Assembly: GCA_032871835.1 (NCBI GenBank)
Contig: CM065301.1
Location: forward strand, 20,353,291 to 20,417,290
Origin: Dipteronia dyeriana
Taxonomy: Eukaryota; Streptophyta; Magnoliopsida; Sapindales; Sapindaceae
Length of the DNA: 64,000 bases
Direction: 5' to 3'
The translations under genes were made by a program, and so were the position numbers. This document shows, piece after piece, positions 24,416 to 34,867 of this stretch (position 1 is the first letter of the stretch; each line of letters opens with the position of its first letter). The notes below the pieces were generated by a model, which worked only from the letters and a program-made list of their open reading frames with translations, searched no databases and was not told the origin of the DNA.

Positions 24416-26909
24416 GTTCCCTAAACTATATAAACGATGAGGCGTGCGAGTGTCTTCATCATTCACAAGTGTACGAGTTGTTCAACTAATATATTGGTTA
24501 TAAGGGGATCGACGTATCGTTCCCATTATAATATGCTACTGTTTAACTATTTCTAGCTAAAGCGTTATTTAAGGCAATGTAAATAGAACATAGAAGAGGT
24601 GAGAATGATGTGTGTAAAGTGTAAGCATGTTACAGAAGAGAGTGTGAGAGCATACAAACAAAAGAACCTAAATTACACTACTCCTAAAGTAACTAAGAAT
24701 GACAATGGGTCGGGTTCGGACGGGTTTGACAAAATCCAAACACGAACCCACAAAACTTTGTGCCAACCAAACCCACTCACGAACCCATAAAAATAAACGG
24801 GTTCGGGTTTCACCCACAGGTTTGGAATACACCTAAACTCACCCACAAACCCATGAAACTAGCGGGTCCACCGGTCAAACCTGTGAACCCACCGATTTTT
24901 TTTAACAAATATTTATATATTATTTAAATATGTGAAATATCGTAATTTTAAAGACTAAAAACACTTAATAGAGTGAAAACTTCAACTCATTTCAAGTGTA
25001 TTTCTTAGTTGAGACAAAAGTCATAAGAGGCAAATCACTTATATATATATATATGTTGAGAATTACAACTTAGAATGAGTCAAATGTTTACATTTTATTC
25101 TCTACATAGTTAAAAGTTTTTATTGGAGTTTAAATTTATAATATTTTTAAAAACATTATATAATTTTTATTCAAATTGATTCATAGGTTTGCGGGTCACC
25201 CATTGGTTCATTTTCCCAATCCACACCCACACAAAAACTCGCTTGGTTGTTACTTATATAGGTTTGCAGGTTGTAAATTCACCACCCAAACCCTCTCGAA
25301 ACAGGTCGGGTTCAGGCGAGTCCCATGGGTTTGGGTTTAATTGCCATCCCTAAAAGTAACCGATGTTTGCCTTTCTAAATTACACTACTCATAAATTAAA
25401 CTAAACTACTCCTTAAGGTAAGGCACCCAAATTAATAAAAACTAAACATGACAATAAAAGCTTGGACGGAATAGTGAGATACAAGATAATGCTCACACTA
25501 GGGAAATGAGTTCACCAAACAAATATGCACATCAAGTTGATTGTTAAACAATTAAGCACATTCAATTCAAGTCAATGGTTTGTTCTCTTGATTAAGGAAA
25601 TTACCCAAATTAAATCATCACTCTTCAAAGGACATGGAAGAGCAATTATGTCCTTAACCATCACTCACCTATGGTCATGGAATGAGCATTAGCGAAAGAC
25701 CCATTAATGCACAAGAACATAAAACCAAAGCCTATCTTAGCAAGATTATGCATAAAATAAGCTTTTCCCATTCAATAGAGCTAATTAGTCAAGATCATGC
25801 CCGTAAGGTCATCCAAAAGCACAACCATAACTCTCATGCACTCAAATCATTCCACACATGGCATTTTGAATCATACATCAACATACATACAAGAATGAGA
25901 TGTTACATTACACTACGTTTACATTAAGTTATACTACTCCTAATCTCATTCATGAATAAAAATTAATTTATAATCCTCCATACATATGCATGCAAAGATA
26001 AGAGATTAATAACAACATTTATAAAGAATGAAACAAAGCCCAAATCAAATACAGAACAAATCATTACATAAATGAGCACAAGTGTAGGTTTATAAACTTT
26101 CCTAAGTGGGGGTTACACATCAAAGATAAAAGAAATACAAAGAGAAAGTGATAAGAGAAAACTCATGAAGAAAAAACTCCTCGACAAATTTCCCTCTCAA
26201 TTGTTGTTGCACGACTCAGAATTAGTCAAGAGAGCCCCCCATTTTCCTTGAAAACTCCTTCAATGATGGGTGAAAAAAGTGTAGAAGGTGGTGAATGGTG
26301 ATGCTTCCATGGAGAGACCTCCATGGGAGTTTGAAGCTCCTTTCTCAACTTATTTGGTGATAAGAGTTGAAAGAATTGTCTTTTGATCTAAGAGAGGGGG
26401 AGGATTGTGTGTGTTGACCAAGATGGTGTATTTATACGATGGACAAGTTATGGCATTATTTGGGGTGAAAAAGACTAAGATGCCTTTGATAATTCACTTG
26501 TTTTCAAACCCGACAGGCGTTGTACGACTTGTAGCCCGCATTTTCATTGTGCACTGGGCAGTGTGACTTGGTAATATGGTTTCTTTAGCACAAGTTTTTG
26601 GAGATGGGTACGGGTTCCTCAGTATGGCTTTTTACCTGCACTCTCCAACCCACATATTCTATTGATGTTGGGTGCGGCTTGTTACCCGCATCGGCCTACT
26701 CACACATTCTTCTAGTCCTCAGTACGGCTTCCTCAGTGTAGTTTGTAGCCCACATTGGACTCCAAATATTGAATAATCTCCTTTATTGCCCTTGTTTATT
26801 CACTTTATGGACAAACATCATCTTTAGGGAATATTTACCTACACATGGCTCAAACACATATTATATACATAAAAACACTTGAAAATAAACATAAAAAATA
26901 GGAAATGAG
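24416..26909 (-). mobile_element. LTR-like insertion between the two minisatellite parts (uncertain)
   Basis: About 2.5 kb (659 bp of it a MITE) interrupts a minisatellite whose units continue on both sides. On the minus strand the left end carries GGGAACGATACGTCGATCC and ACTCGTACACTTGTGAATG. This resembles the conserved stretch near the 3' end of Athila-like LTRs, and of the solo LTR at 56814-58545. No coding sequence. Exact ends and target duplication were not found. Confidence 0.35.
24694..25352. mobile_element. hAT-type MITE 3 with GGGTTCGGG words
   Basis: The ends TAAGAATGACAATGGG and CCATCCCTA are imperfect inverted repeats of the TAGGGATG class. An exact 8-bp duplication AAAGTAAC flanks it (24686-24693 and 25353-25360). 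Arms carry repeated GGGTTCGGGT / ACCCACAAACCC words; the centre is AT-rich. The small ORF at 24599-24790 crosses its left end and is not a gene. Confidence 0.92.
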
Positions 26910-27470
26910 GAATGTGTCGACCGGGTGGATATATGTGAGTTGATTATGTCGAAGTCAACTAGACCAAAATAGAGTGAAAATATTCATGTTGATTATGTCG
27001 ATATCGACGTAGACCAACGTGGTATAGAGATATGAAAGTTGATTATACCAACGTGGGCCAGTGATATGGAAGTTGATTATGTCTAGGCCGACATAGACAA
27101 ACATGGAGTTATGTTAGTTGATTACGTCAATATAAACCAATATGGAATGTAGGCATGTATGTTGATTATGTCGAGGTCAACGTAGAAAGTTAATATATAT
27201 TAACTTAACATGAGGTCGGTGCCAACCGAAGACCAATATGGTATGACATTGACCAAAAATGGAAAGAAGATGTGTACTGGAGACCGTGGTATGACGTCAA
27301 CCGTAGACCAACATAGAATAGAGATAACGTGAATTGATTATGTCGATATCGACCATATACCTATATGGAATTAATATATGTGCATTGATTATGTTGAGAT
27401 CGAAGTACACCACTATAGAGTTTATAGATATAAATAAAGAATGAGGTCGACTAGAGGTGTCGACTGAAAA
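26910..27470 (+). repeat. Degenerate minisatellite, right part
   Basis: About ten diverged units with GTTGATTATGTCGA, GTCGACGTAGACC and AATATGGAATG words. It continues the array at 24025-24415. Confidence 0.7.
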
Positions 27471-28245
27471 CCTTGTACTGTATTGATTGATTATTTAGCT
27501 TTTGGAAGTGAAAGCTTCTTTTTTTGTTTTCATTTTTGATTATGTCTTTATAAAAAATAAAATTTCTTTCTTTTAAGTTTTTTCTTCAAAACTTATCTAT
27601 ACCATCCATCTCTGAGATGAATGGTAGAGATATTTTTTTTAAATGTTTTTTAAAATTATTATAAGGACCCTTACCACCACCAATCTTGTATAACTCCCTG
27701 TCATCAAAACTTCAAGTGAGAGGATAGTCGACTCATTCTCCTTGGCTCATTGTTGATGAATGTAAGCATTCTTTTTGCTTTCACCCTCCCAACTAGATAT
27801 CGTATCCTTGGTCCATTGCTCTCCAAAATCTACTACCATCTACCATAAAACAGTGATAAAGAAATATACCAACAGAGTCAGGGTTGGCTCAAGAGGTTTG
27901 GAGGCCTTATGCAAAATTTTCAAATTAAATATTAACCTGTTAGTACATCATTTATAAATATAAATACGTATAGCTTATAAATAAATCATTATGTTAAGAC
28001 TATTACATATTTGAAGTAGAATTTTTGTTTCAATCTAAAAAAGTATAATTTTTGTTTACTTTTGTAAATTTCTTTACGATTTTTAAATCTCAAACAAATA
28101 TTTAATTGTGATTGTTATATGTTGTGGTGTCTATTGCCTTGTGAATTAATTGAGATTCCTTTGTGAAAACTATCTATTGACTTAAGATGAACATAACTTT
28201 TCCACCCCTCTATTCTTTACGGTTATTATTTTTGGTTTAAAATTG
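27471..28245. other. Intergenic sequence with a possible hAT end
   Basis: No gene seen. At 27879 the sequence CAGGGTTGGCTCAAGAGG resembles the start of a hAT family with CAGGGCCGGC ends, but no partner end was found. The ORF 27775-27957 spans it and is not supported. Confidence 0.35.
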
Positions 28246-29888
28246 AAAATCTCTCCTGAACTTTCAACTATTATGATATATAGAGAAATATGTGTTTATT
28301 CAAAAACATCCTCTGGATACTGATGCCGTTAATAGTTCAGTTAGCTTGACTTGCATTGATTCTATAAAAAGATTATTATACCCTTACCAGTTTAAGAAGA
28401 AGTATATTATATCCCAAAAAATTAACTTTACTATTTTAGATTATTCTTTTATAGGATATAAACTGATTAATTTTTTTCTCTTTTGTGATCATATTTCAAT
28501 TAATTATTTTGAAGTGTTTTTTGGAAACAATTAACAAAAGACATATGATTAAAAATAAAGAAAAAAAATTATAGAGATCGACGGTTCTTTACCATTTGAT
28601 GGAGATTAGGCAAATCTCTATCGAACGGTGAATATCGCATAGATATTCATTACACGGTGGAGATTTGTCAATCTCCATATGAGATCAAGCGGATTTCCAC
28701 TTCGTCGACCTCCACCATTGCGACTCCTTATCGTCGTTCTTTAGACAATTAATCAAACATCAAACATCAAACCTCAAACACAAACGAAAATATCTCCAAA
28801 TCTAACCACACAGAGAAGGGAGAATGAGATGGAAGGGAGAGATGTAGACAGTGGCGGACCCATCTTAAGGTTCGGTGTGGCCTATGTCCTATCTCAATTT
28901 TAAAAAAAAATTGATTTTATTTAAATATATATATTATAACATTTATATTAATATATTAACTTGTTGCACAATTGGTTTGTTTCCCCTGTCTCGTTTGAAG
29001 GTTCTACTCCCACCAATTGCAGTTTTCAAACAAGTTAAATATCTTTTTTTCTTTAATTCAATTTTATCCTAATATTTTAGTATTTATATATTATGCCTTT
29101 TCGTGGCTACTTAATTTAATTTTATTATATTAAATTATATATTATTATTTTAAAATTTTATTATTTCAAATAGTTTAGTGTGACATACCTAACACATTTA
29201 ATCAATAAACCCTAAACAATAAAAAAAAACATGTTTAGAAAAATTTATTAATCAATTATTTTTATACACATTTAAAGTGAATTTATTATAAATACAAAAA
29301 AAAAATCTTATTATAAAATTAGAATGTAATTTATTATTTAAGAATAAATATTGTAATTTTTAATTGTTCATGTTGTTTTTCTTGTTATTTTTTTAATATT
29401 CATTTTATTGTTTATATATATATATAAGATTATTTAATTCATTTTAAATAAATGTCCTATTTGTTTTAGTTTATCTAAGCTTTGTTATACCTTCAATTTT
29501 TCTTTATATATATATAAAATCATTTTAGTTAAAAAAAAACTCATTTTACTATTACCTTAAGTTTTTAGTATTTTTTTTTATATATAATTGTTATTTTATT
29601 CAAATGTCCCACCTGATTATAATTTCTGGATCCACTACTGGATGTAGAGGTGAGTTTCAGAGCTAGAGAGAAGCGAGAATGAGAGATGGGGGAAAGAAAC
29701 GAGAAGTGAGAGCAAGAGATAAGACAAGTTTTTTTTTATATCTTTTTTTTATGAATTTAGGAATATACAAATTGGCCTTATTATCCTAGCACATCTTTTT
29801 TCTAAGCATTAATATCGTTTGAATCCAGGGGATGTTGTTGAATAAACCTTATACATCCAATAATAGTTGAAGTGGAAATGGTGAGAAA
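28246..29888. mobile_element. Inverted-repeat element, ~1.6 kb, holding a nested hAT MITE
   Basis: A left arm (about 28262-28350) and right arm (about 29800-29888) are inverted copies. TTTATTCAAAAACATCCTCT on the left matches TTTATTCAACAACATCCCCT on the reverse strand of the right, followed by GGAT and a TTAATA/TTAATG word; TTCAACTATTAT is also shared outside. Non-coding. The superfamily is unknown and no clear target duplication was found. Confidence 0.5.
28849..29640. mobile_element. hAT-type MITE 4 with CAGTGGCGGA ends
   Basis: Starts CAGTGGCGGACCCA and ends TGGATCCACTACTG, inverted repeats with few mismatches. An exact 8-bp duplication GATGTAGA is at 28841-28848 and 29641-29648. The end sequence is a well-known plant hAT type. 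The interior is very AT-rich and has no transposase. It is nested in the inverted-repeat element 28246-29888. Confidence 0.93.
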
Positions 29889-30067
29889 TGACATCTTTTT
29901 TTTGTGCGTTTCACTGAAGTCACTACTTTAATAAGTTAAGTTTAAAAGAGGCTTATTATGGTGAACTATCCAAATTGTCCTTAAATAATCAATTTTTAAT
30001 TTTCTTTGTACTTCCATCTCCATACGTTGATCACTGAAAGAAGTAACTCATCTCTCTCACTAATAAG

Positions 30068-30150
30068 CTTGTCTGAAAGTTGTTCTACAACTTGTCTGAA
30101 AGTTGTTCTACAACTTGTCTGAAAGTTGTTCTACAACTTGTCTGAAAGTC
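30068..30150 (+). repeat. 23-bp tandem repeat, about 3.6 copies
   Basis: The unit CTTGTCTGAAAGTTGTTCTA plus CAA is repeated exactly at 30068, 30091, 30114 and partly at 30137. Confidence 0.97.
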
Positions 30151-30289
30151 AACGTGTTTCAGCACAACAAGGTATTCCGAGTCTTGTAACAATTTATCTA
30201 TTCCTTATGATTTGTTGTCCGAATCTTTATGTGAACATGAAGCTGATATTGTAAAGTTTGAACCTCTGAATTTTGAATTTCCGACCCTT

Positions 30290-30890
30290 TGTAAGTTTTA
30301 TCGGAGTCTTTTTGAAGGCTGTCTGAGACTTTATTTATAGCATCCGAGCTTTTGTGTAAATTATCTGAGACTTTGTGTATAGTCTCCGAGTGTTTTTTTG
30401 TAATGGCTCCGAGCTTTTTAATAAAGGGTTCAAGATTTTTACTAAAGGCTCCGGGTCTTTTACTAAATACTCTGAGCTTTTTTATAATGACTTTGAGATT
30501 TTTCTAAAGAGAGCTTTTTAATAAAGGCTCTGAGCTTTTTAATAAAGACTCCGAGTTTTTTTGTAACGACTCCGAGTTTTTTTGTAATGGTAGTTTTTTA
30601 ATAAAGCCTTGGAGTTTTATAATAAAGCCTTCGAGTTTTTTAATAAAGGCTCCGAGTTTTTTTTTTAATTGTTCCGAATTTTTTTGTAATGGGAGCTTTT
30701 GAATAAAGTCTTCGAGCTTTGTAATAAAGTCTTCGAGTTTTTTAATAAAGCCTCCGAGACTTTTACTAAAGGCTCCAAGCTTTTTTGTAATGAGAGCTTT
30801 TAATAAAGCCTTCGAGATTTTTAATAAAGCCTCCGAGACTTTTACTAAAGGCTTTGAGTCTTTTGTAATTATATTTCGAGTCTTTTATGT
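30290..30890 (+). repeat. Imperfect 22-25-bp minisatellite, GAGCTTTTTAATAAAG type
   Basis: About 25 diverged units of the form GGCTCCGAGCTTTTTAATAA. Variation is mainly in T-run length and in TCCGAG versus TTCGAG. Confidence 0.85.
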
Positions 30891-31145
30891 ACTAGCTAGA
30901 AATAAAAAGCTCTGGGGCACTATCTCTTGCCCCTCCGAGAGCTGACCGCGAGCTCGACCCCCGAATGCATCTGTGTAGCACAACTCCATCGCCGTTCGAA
31001 TGATTGTTTGGGTTTCAACTGGACTTTTTCTCTCTACTTCACAATTTTGTCACGGTAAAATGAATGAAAGAAATCTGATGTGGAACAACTATTGAGGGTA
31101 TTTTTATTCGTTCACCATAATATGTGTCTTTTAAACATTAGTAAT

Positions 31146-31700
31146 TAAAGCAGTGATAGTGTTGAAATACCACCTTAAAAAAATATTATTTAATTTTTAA
31201 ACCCAATAGTTGAAAGGTTACAGGAGGTTTTAATTTTAACCTTTTTTTTTTTCTAATGTCATGAATTTATTTGGTTGTGCTTCGTCTAAACAATATTGTT
31301 GGAATGTTAATTTTTATTTTTGTTATTGTGGAGCTTTTGTTTGCTTTCTTTTAGTTTGTTACAAAAAAAATTGTGAAATGGCAACATGGAACATGAAGTT
31401 CAATCTTATGTACAACAATATTTATGATGTAATGCAACCATATACAATTTTTGAGTATGTTAACACTCATTTACTGCTATTTGTTTTAATATCTAATTGA
31501 TGTATGTGTAACATTTACACAATTGAATGATATATATGGATAGATAAATACAGAAAAAAAAAGATATATACATACTCCTAAGTGACATTTATATACTTAT
31601 GTTGATATATATATATATTTTTGGAATGTATGCCATATATATATTTTTTTTTGTAACTTTATATGTTCTAAATTTTGTTTATTATCTTTTTTGAGGCTAT
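31146..31700. other. Intergenic sequence, no gene supported
   Basis: The ORF 31261-31500 has no recognisable features. Flanking sequence is TA-rich. Confidence 0.45.
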
Positions 31701-31724
31701 AGGTCTAAATATCGAGCCAAAGAT

Positions 31725-31956
31725 CGAAATCGAAGATAGATTCTATGTTACATATTTTCAACTCCCTAATCCTAAAGATTCAATAACCACAAAATGCTGT
31801 TTTGTGGTAAAGTGTCCAAAGGAGGCATATATCGTGTGAAGTAGCATCTTGCTGATAGATATGAATGTTACAGCTTGCCCTCATTTTCCATTAGTTATAA
31901 AAGAAGAAATTCAAGAGTTTGAGACTAAAAAGATGCATGATAAATAAGAGTGAAAT
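31725..31956 (+). pseudogene. Unrecognised coding fragment with one in-frame stop
   Basis: A single frame from about 31725 reads RFYVTYFQLPNPKDS, then KCCFVVKCPKEAYIV, a TGA at about 31838, then LLIDMNVTACPHFPLV and an acidic/lysine-rich end to the TAA at about 31946. The amino-acid composition looks protein-like (regular hydrophobic pattern, CC and PK motifs) compared with the flanks. I do not recognise the family. It could be a pseudogene exon or a transposon-encoded remnant. Confidence 0.35.
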
Positions 31957-32340
31957 ATGGCATCGAGCGATGATGATTTTTAGTTTGGTGAAACAGAGGA
32001 TGACGATGTGACAAAGATTTCATTAATGACCAAAAACAACGCTATTTTAACTTCGGTTAATAGTTTGAAGATAAGACTATTTTACTCATTCAATGTTTTT
32101 TTTTTTTTTTATAAATAAAATTAAAAAGATTATTATTTTATAGGGTGACTCTATTTCCACCCACAAAATATAATATCTTTCTATGTCCATTTTTCTTCCC
32201 ACACCCATATTTAAAAAAAAATTATTAATTTTACTCCCTACATCATTTAAAATACCAAAAATATCTGTTATATATATATTTTTTAATTTTAATCATATAT
32301 TTTTTCTCATTACACCCATTTTCCTCATTTTTACCCACTT

Positions 32341-32567
32341 TTTTTTTTTTTTTTGTTTAAACCATCCGGTTTTCGGGTGGGACGGATCCACCATACGGTG
32401 CAATCAGCCCTGACCACACCCCGACTAATCCGGACTCGTACCGGATCGGTCCACTAAGGGGTAAAGTGCTTCCAATATATATAACTCCGTTCACAAGGGA
32501 GGTTGAATCCATGACCTTACTTAAGGGACGAGAGTGCCAAACCACTCACACCAACACATGATTGGTT
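32341..32567 (-). mobile_element. tRNA-derived SINE
   Basis: Read on the minus strand it starts near TGGTGTGAGTGGTTTGGCAC, which contains a pol III A-box-like TGGTGTGAGTGG. About 35 bases on is GGATTCAACCTCC, which fits a B box. The body has GGATTAGTCGGGGTGTGGTC and GGACCGATCCGG words as in plant SINEs. It ends in a poly(A) tail (the T run at 32341-32354). The words TTTTCTCATTACAC near 32304 and near 32576 may be the target duplication. The ORFs 32183-32545 are artefacts. Confidence 0.72.
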
Positions 32568-32584
32568 TTACCATCTTTTCTCAT

Positions 32585-33489
32585 TACACGCATAGTTTTA
32601 GAATTGATAGGAACAAGTTTCAGATTTTATGGGATGTTCTTACTGTTATTTTGATTCAACATTATTTTAAACTTTAAAAATCACATTCTTTCCTTTATTT
32701 AGTTTTATTTGGTAATTAAAAATACTACACATGTTCATGTTCAAATTCAACTATAGTTTCTTCATCCCCTTTATCAAATATTATGGAATTTACTAAGATA
32801 AAAAATCATATTAAAATAAAACTCTACAACTAAGATTTTACTTGAATAAAAATAAAATACAAATTTAACTCTAAAACTAATTGTTTTTTTTCGTTGTTAT
32901 GTATTCAATTATCTAAAAAAAACCATAAAATTATAATAGTTTACACTCTTAATTATCGTAATAGAAAACAACAACAATAATAATTAAGTAAACAACAATT
33001 GCAACTTCTTTTGTTTTAAAAAAAAACTATTTTTTCTCAATCACCAAACAAACCATTTTTTTTTCATTTAAAAATTGTGTTTTTTTTTTAATTTCATCCA
33101 CCAAGTTTTTCGTTTTATAAACCGATTGAGATCCGTATAGTTTTGATCGAGTTCTATAATTGCCTTTTTTAAAGAGTTCTACACAATTATAACTATAATA
33201 CTTTTTTATTCAATTACAAAACAATAATAAAAATGAAAGTAAATATACATGAATGCATTCTGAATCCATGAAATAAATTCTTTATTCATCTAGTCATTGA
33301 CTACATATGAACAAAAATTATATTTTCTGATTGGGTTTGATTAAATATATATTTATTAGGGTTTATGATAAAATGGATGTTCAATTTATAAGTGTAGGAA
33401 GTAAATTTAATTTTAAATTGTACATTTATGTATTTTAAATGTAAGACTATTTTAGAAATATAAAACTTTTAATAAAACATGGGTGCACA
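32585..33489. other. AT-rich intergenic sequence, nothing recognised
   Basis: About 900 bases of A/T-rich sequence without ORFs or repeats of note. Confidence 0.6.
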
Positions 33490-34345
33490 GAGATATTTTA
33501 GTGGAAATGGTGATGATTGTCACATTTTTTTCTTATATTGTGATGATTGTTACCTTTTTTTCTTGTATTGTGATGATGTCACCAGTTTAATAATTTATGT
33601 TTAAAAGACGCCTATTATGGTGAACTGTCCAAAATGCCCTTAAAAGCTGTCTTTGTACTACAATCAACTCTTTGAAATTTTCAAAGATTTTATTCTTTCA
33701 TCTTCTTTATAGATGTCTGTTAACAAATCTCCAATGGAAGTCAAACATCATAACATTATTAATGTATCTTCATTGGATAATTATTTTAGTAGGGCTACAC
33801 AGAGGCATTCTGGGGTCGAGCTCCCCACCAAACTAGCGGTGGTCGAGCTGCCAGGTCACCTCGCGGGGGGACAAGGGCAGTGCCCCCGGGGCTTTTTTTT
33901 TTTCTGATAAGTTCTTACAAAACTGGAAATGTAATTACAAAAGCTCAGAGCTTTAAGATAAAAGCTCTGAGCTTTTATAAAAGCCCCTTCGAGCTTTTGT
34001 ATAAAAGCTCGAAACTTTTATATAAAAGCTCAATATGAGCTTTTATAAAACCTCCGAGCTTTTGTATACTCGGATCAAGATTTTATATAAAAGCTTCGAA
34101 ATTTTATACAAAAGCTCGAAGCTTCTGTATAAAAGCTCGATTACATATCAAAATCTCGAAAAATAAAAAATCGAATGTAAGTAAAAGCTCGATTTCATAT
34201 TCCTCACCAACTTTCAATAATACAAAACCTCGATTGCAAGTAAAATCTCGATTTCACTTTTTGTTTCTTTACTTTTTGTCTCTTTACTTTTTGTCTCTTT
34301 CTTCACAACGACAGTAATGACATGAGTATTTTCGTCTCTACATTT
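33490..34345 (+). repeat. Dispersed repeat family X, copy 2 (plus orientation)
   Basis: The left part has ATTATGGTGAACTGTCCAAA (about 33615). The GC-rich core (33793-33895) reads GCTACACAGAGGCATTCTGG, GTCGAGCTCC and a hairpin GGGGGACAAGGGCAGTGCCC followed by CCGGGGC and a T run. An array of about 20-23-bp units follows (33930-34260). It is inverted relative to copy 1. The 64-aa ORF at 33713-33907 ends in the T run and has no family features. Confidence 0.6.
33930..34260 (+). repeat. Imperfect 20-23-bp minisatellite, AAAGCTCGAGCTTTTATA type
   Basis: Units such as AAAAGCTCGAAGCTTCTGTA and AAAAGCTCGAAACTTTTATA recur. The array is related, in reverse orientation, to the array at 30290-30890. Confidence 0.8.
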
Positions 34346-34589
34346 TAAATAGTGCATTTTAAATATGATTTATTAATGTTGTGATATTTTTATAAAAACC
34401 CTCTTAAAATGTATCATTAATTTGTCGAACCTGATATTTTATAGGTAACATTAAAATCGCTTTTTTTTTAATATAATGAGATGGATCTCCCCGGTCTATC
34501 AAAGGTGGATATGATAATGGAAATCCAATGGTTTTTAATTAAATTTAATTTTAGTTGAGAGTCCTGTAAAAAAAGAAAAAAGAAAAAAG

Positions 34590-34653
34590 AAAAGATAAAA
34601 TAATAATAATAATAATAATAATATCTTTCAAAATAATAATAATAATAATAATA
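34590..34653. repeat. (AAT)n microsatellites
   Basis: Two runs of AAT/ATA trinucleotides, about 34598-34622 and 34631-34652, lie 200 bases upstream of the NIPA start codon. Confidence 0.9.
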
Positions 34654-34765
34654 CTGATAAGTACACGGTGGAGCCCTTTAAAAGAGTATATTAGATGCAT
34701 AGGTGTATGTATATCGGATATTACACCGTAGGAGTTCCCATAAATTCACTGCAATACAACAGAGC

Positions 34766-34816
34766 ATGTTCTTCTATCACCAGCAAACGAAGCCAATGAT
34801 TGGATTTTCTCGATGA
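34766..34816 (+). promoter_or_regulatory. Upstream ORF 1 of the NIPA gene
   Basis: ATG at 34766 and TGA at 34814-34816, 16 codons, MFFYHQQTKPMIGFSR. Its stop overlaps the next ATG as ATGA. It acts only if transcription starts upstream of 34766, which the sequence does not prove. Confidence 0.45.
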
Positions 34817-34866
34817 AGAGAAGGAGAAGAAAAAAAAAAAAAACAGCAACGGCAAGAGATTTTTGA
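34813..34866 (+). promoter_or_regulatory. Upstream ORF 2 of the NIPA gene, basic
   Basis: ATG at 34813 and TGA at 34864-34866. It encodes MKRRRRKKKKTATARDF and stops one base before the main ATG at 34868. A run of basic codons directly before a start codon could slow ribosomes. Confidence 0.5.
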
Positions 34867-34867
34867 C

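Larger units (their letters stand above)
29905..31145 (-). repeat. Dispersed repeat family X, copy 1 (minus orientation)
   Basis: Its ends carry ATTATGGTGAAC words facing inward (29955-29966 on plus; about 31106-31117 on minus). It contains a 22-25-bp array (30290-30890) and, at about 30905-31000, a GC-rich block with GGGGCACTATCTCTTGCCCC (a hairpin) and GAGCTCGACCCCCGAATGCA. Reverse-complemented, this block matches copy 2 at 33793-33895. No protein coding was recognised. Confidence 0.6.

Noticed and set aside
25682..25927. 81-codon ORF in the LTR-like insertion
   Set aside because: No domain. The surrounding sequence is non-coding repeat and the frame is not maintained on either side.
30068..30150. 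CRISPR-like regular repeats
   Set aside because: The 23-bp units are directly adjacent with no spacers, and the context is a plant genome. The same applies to the other minisatellites.
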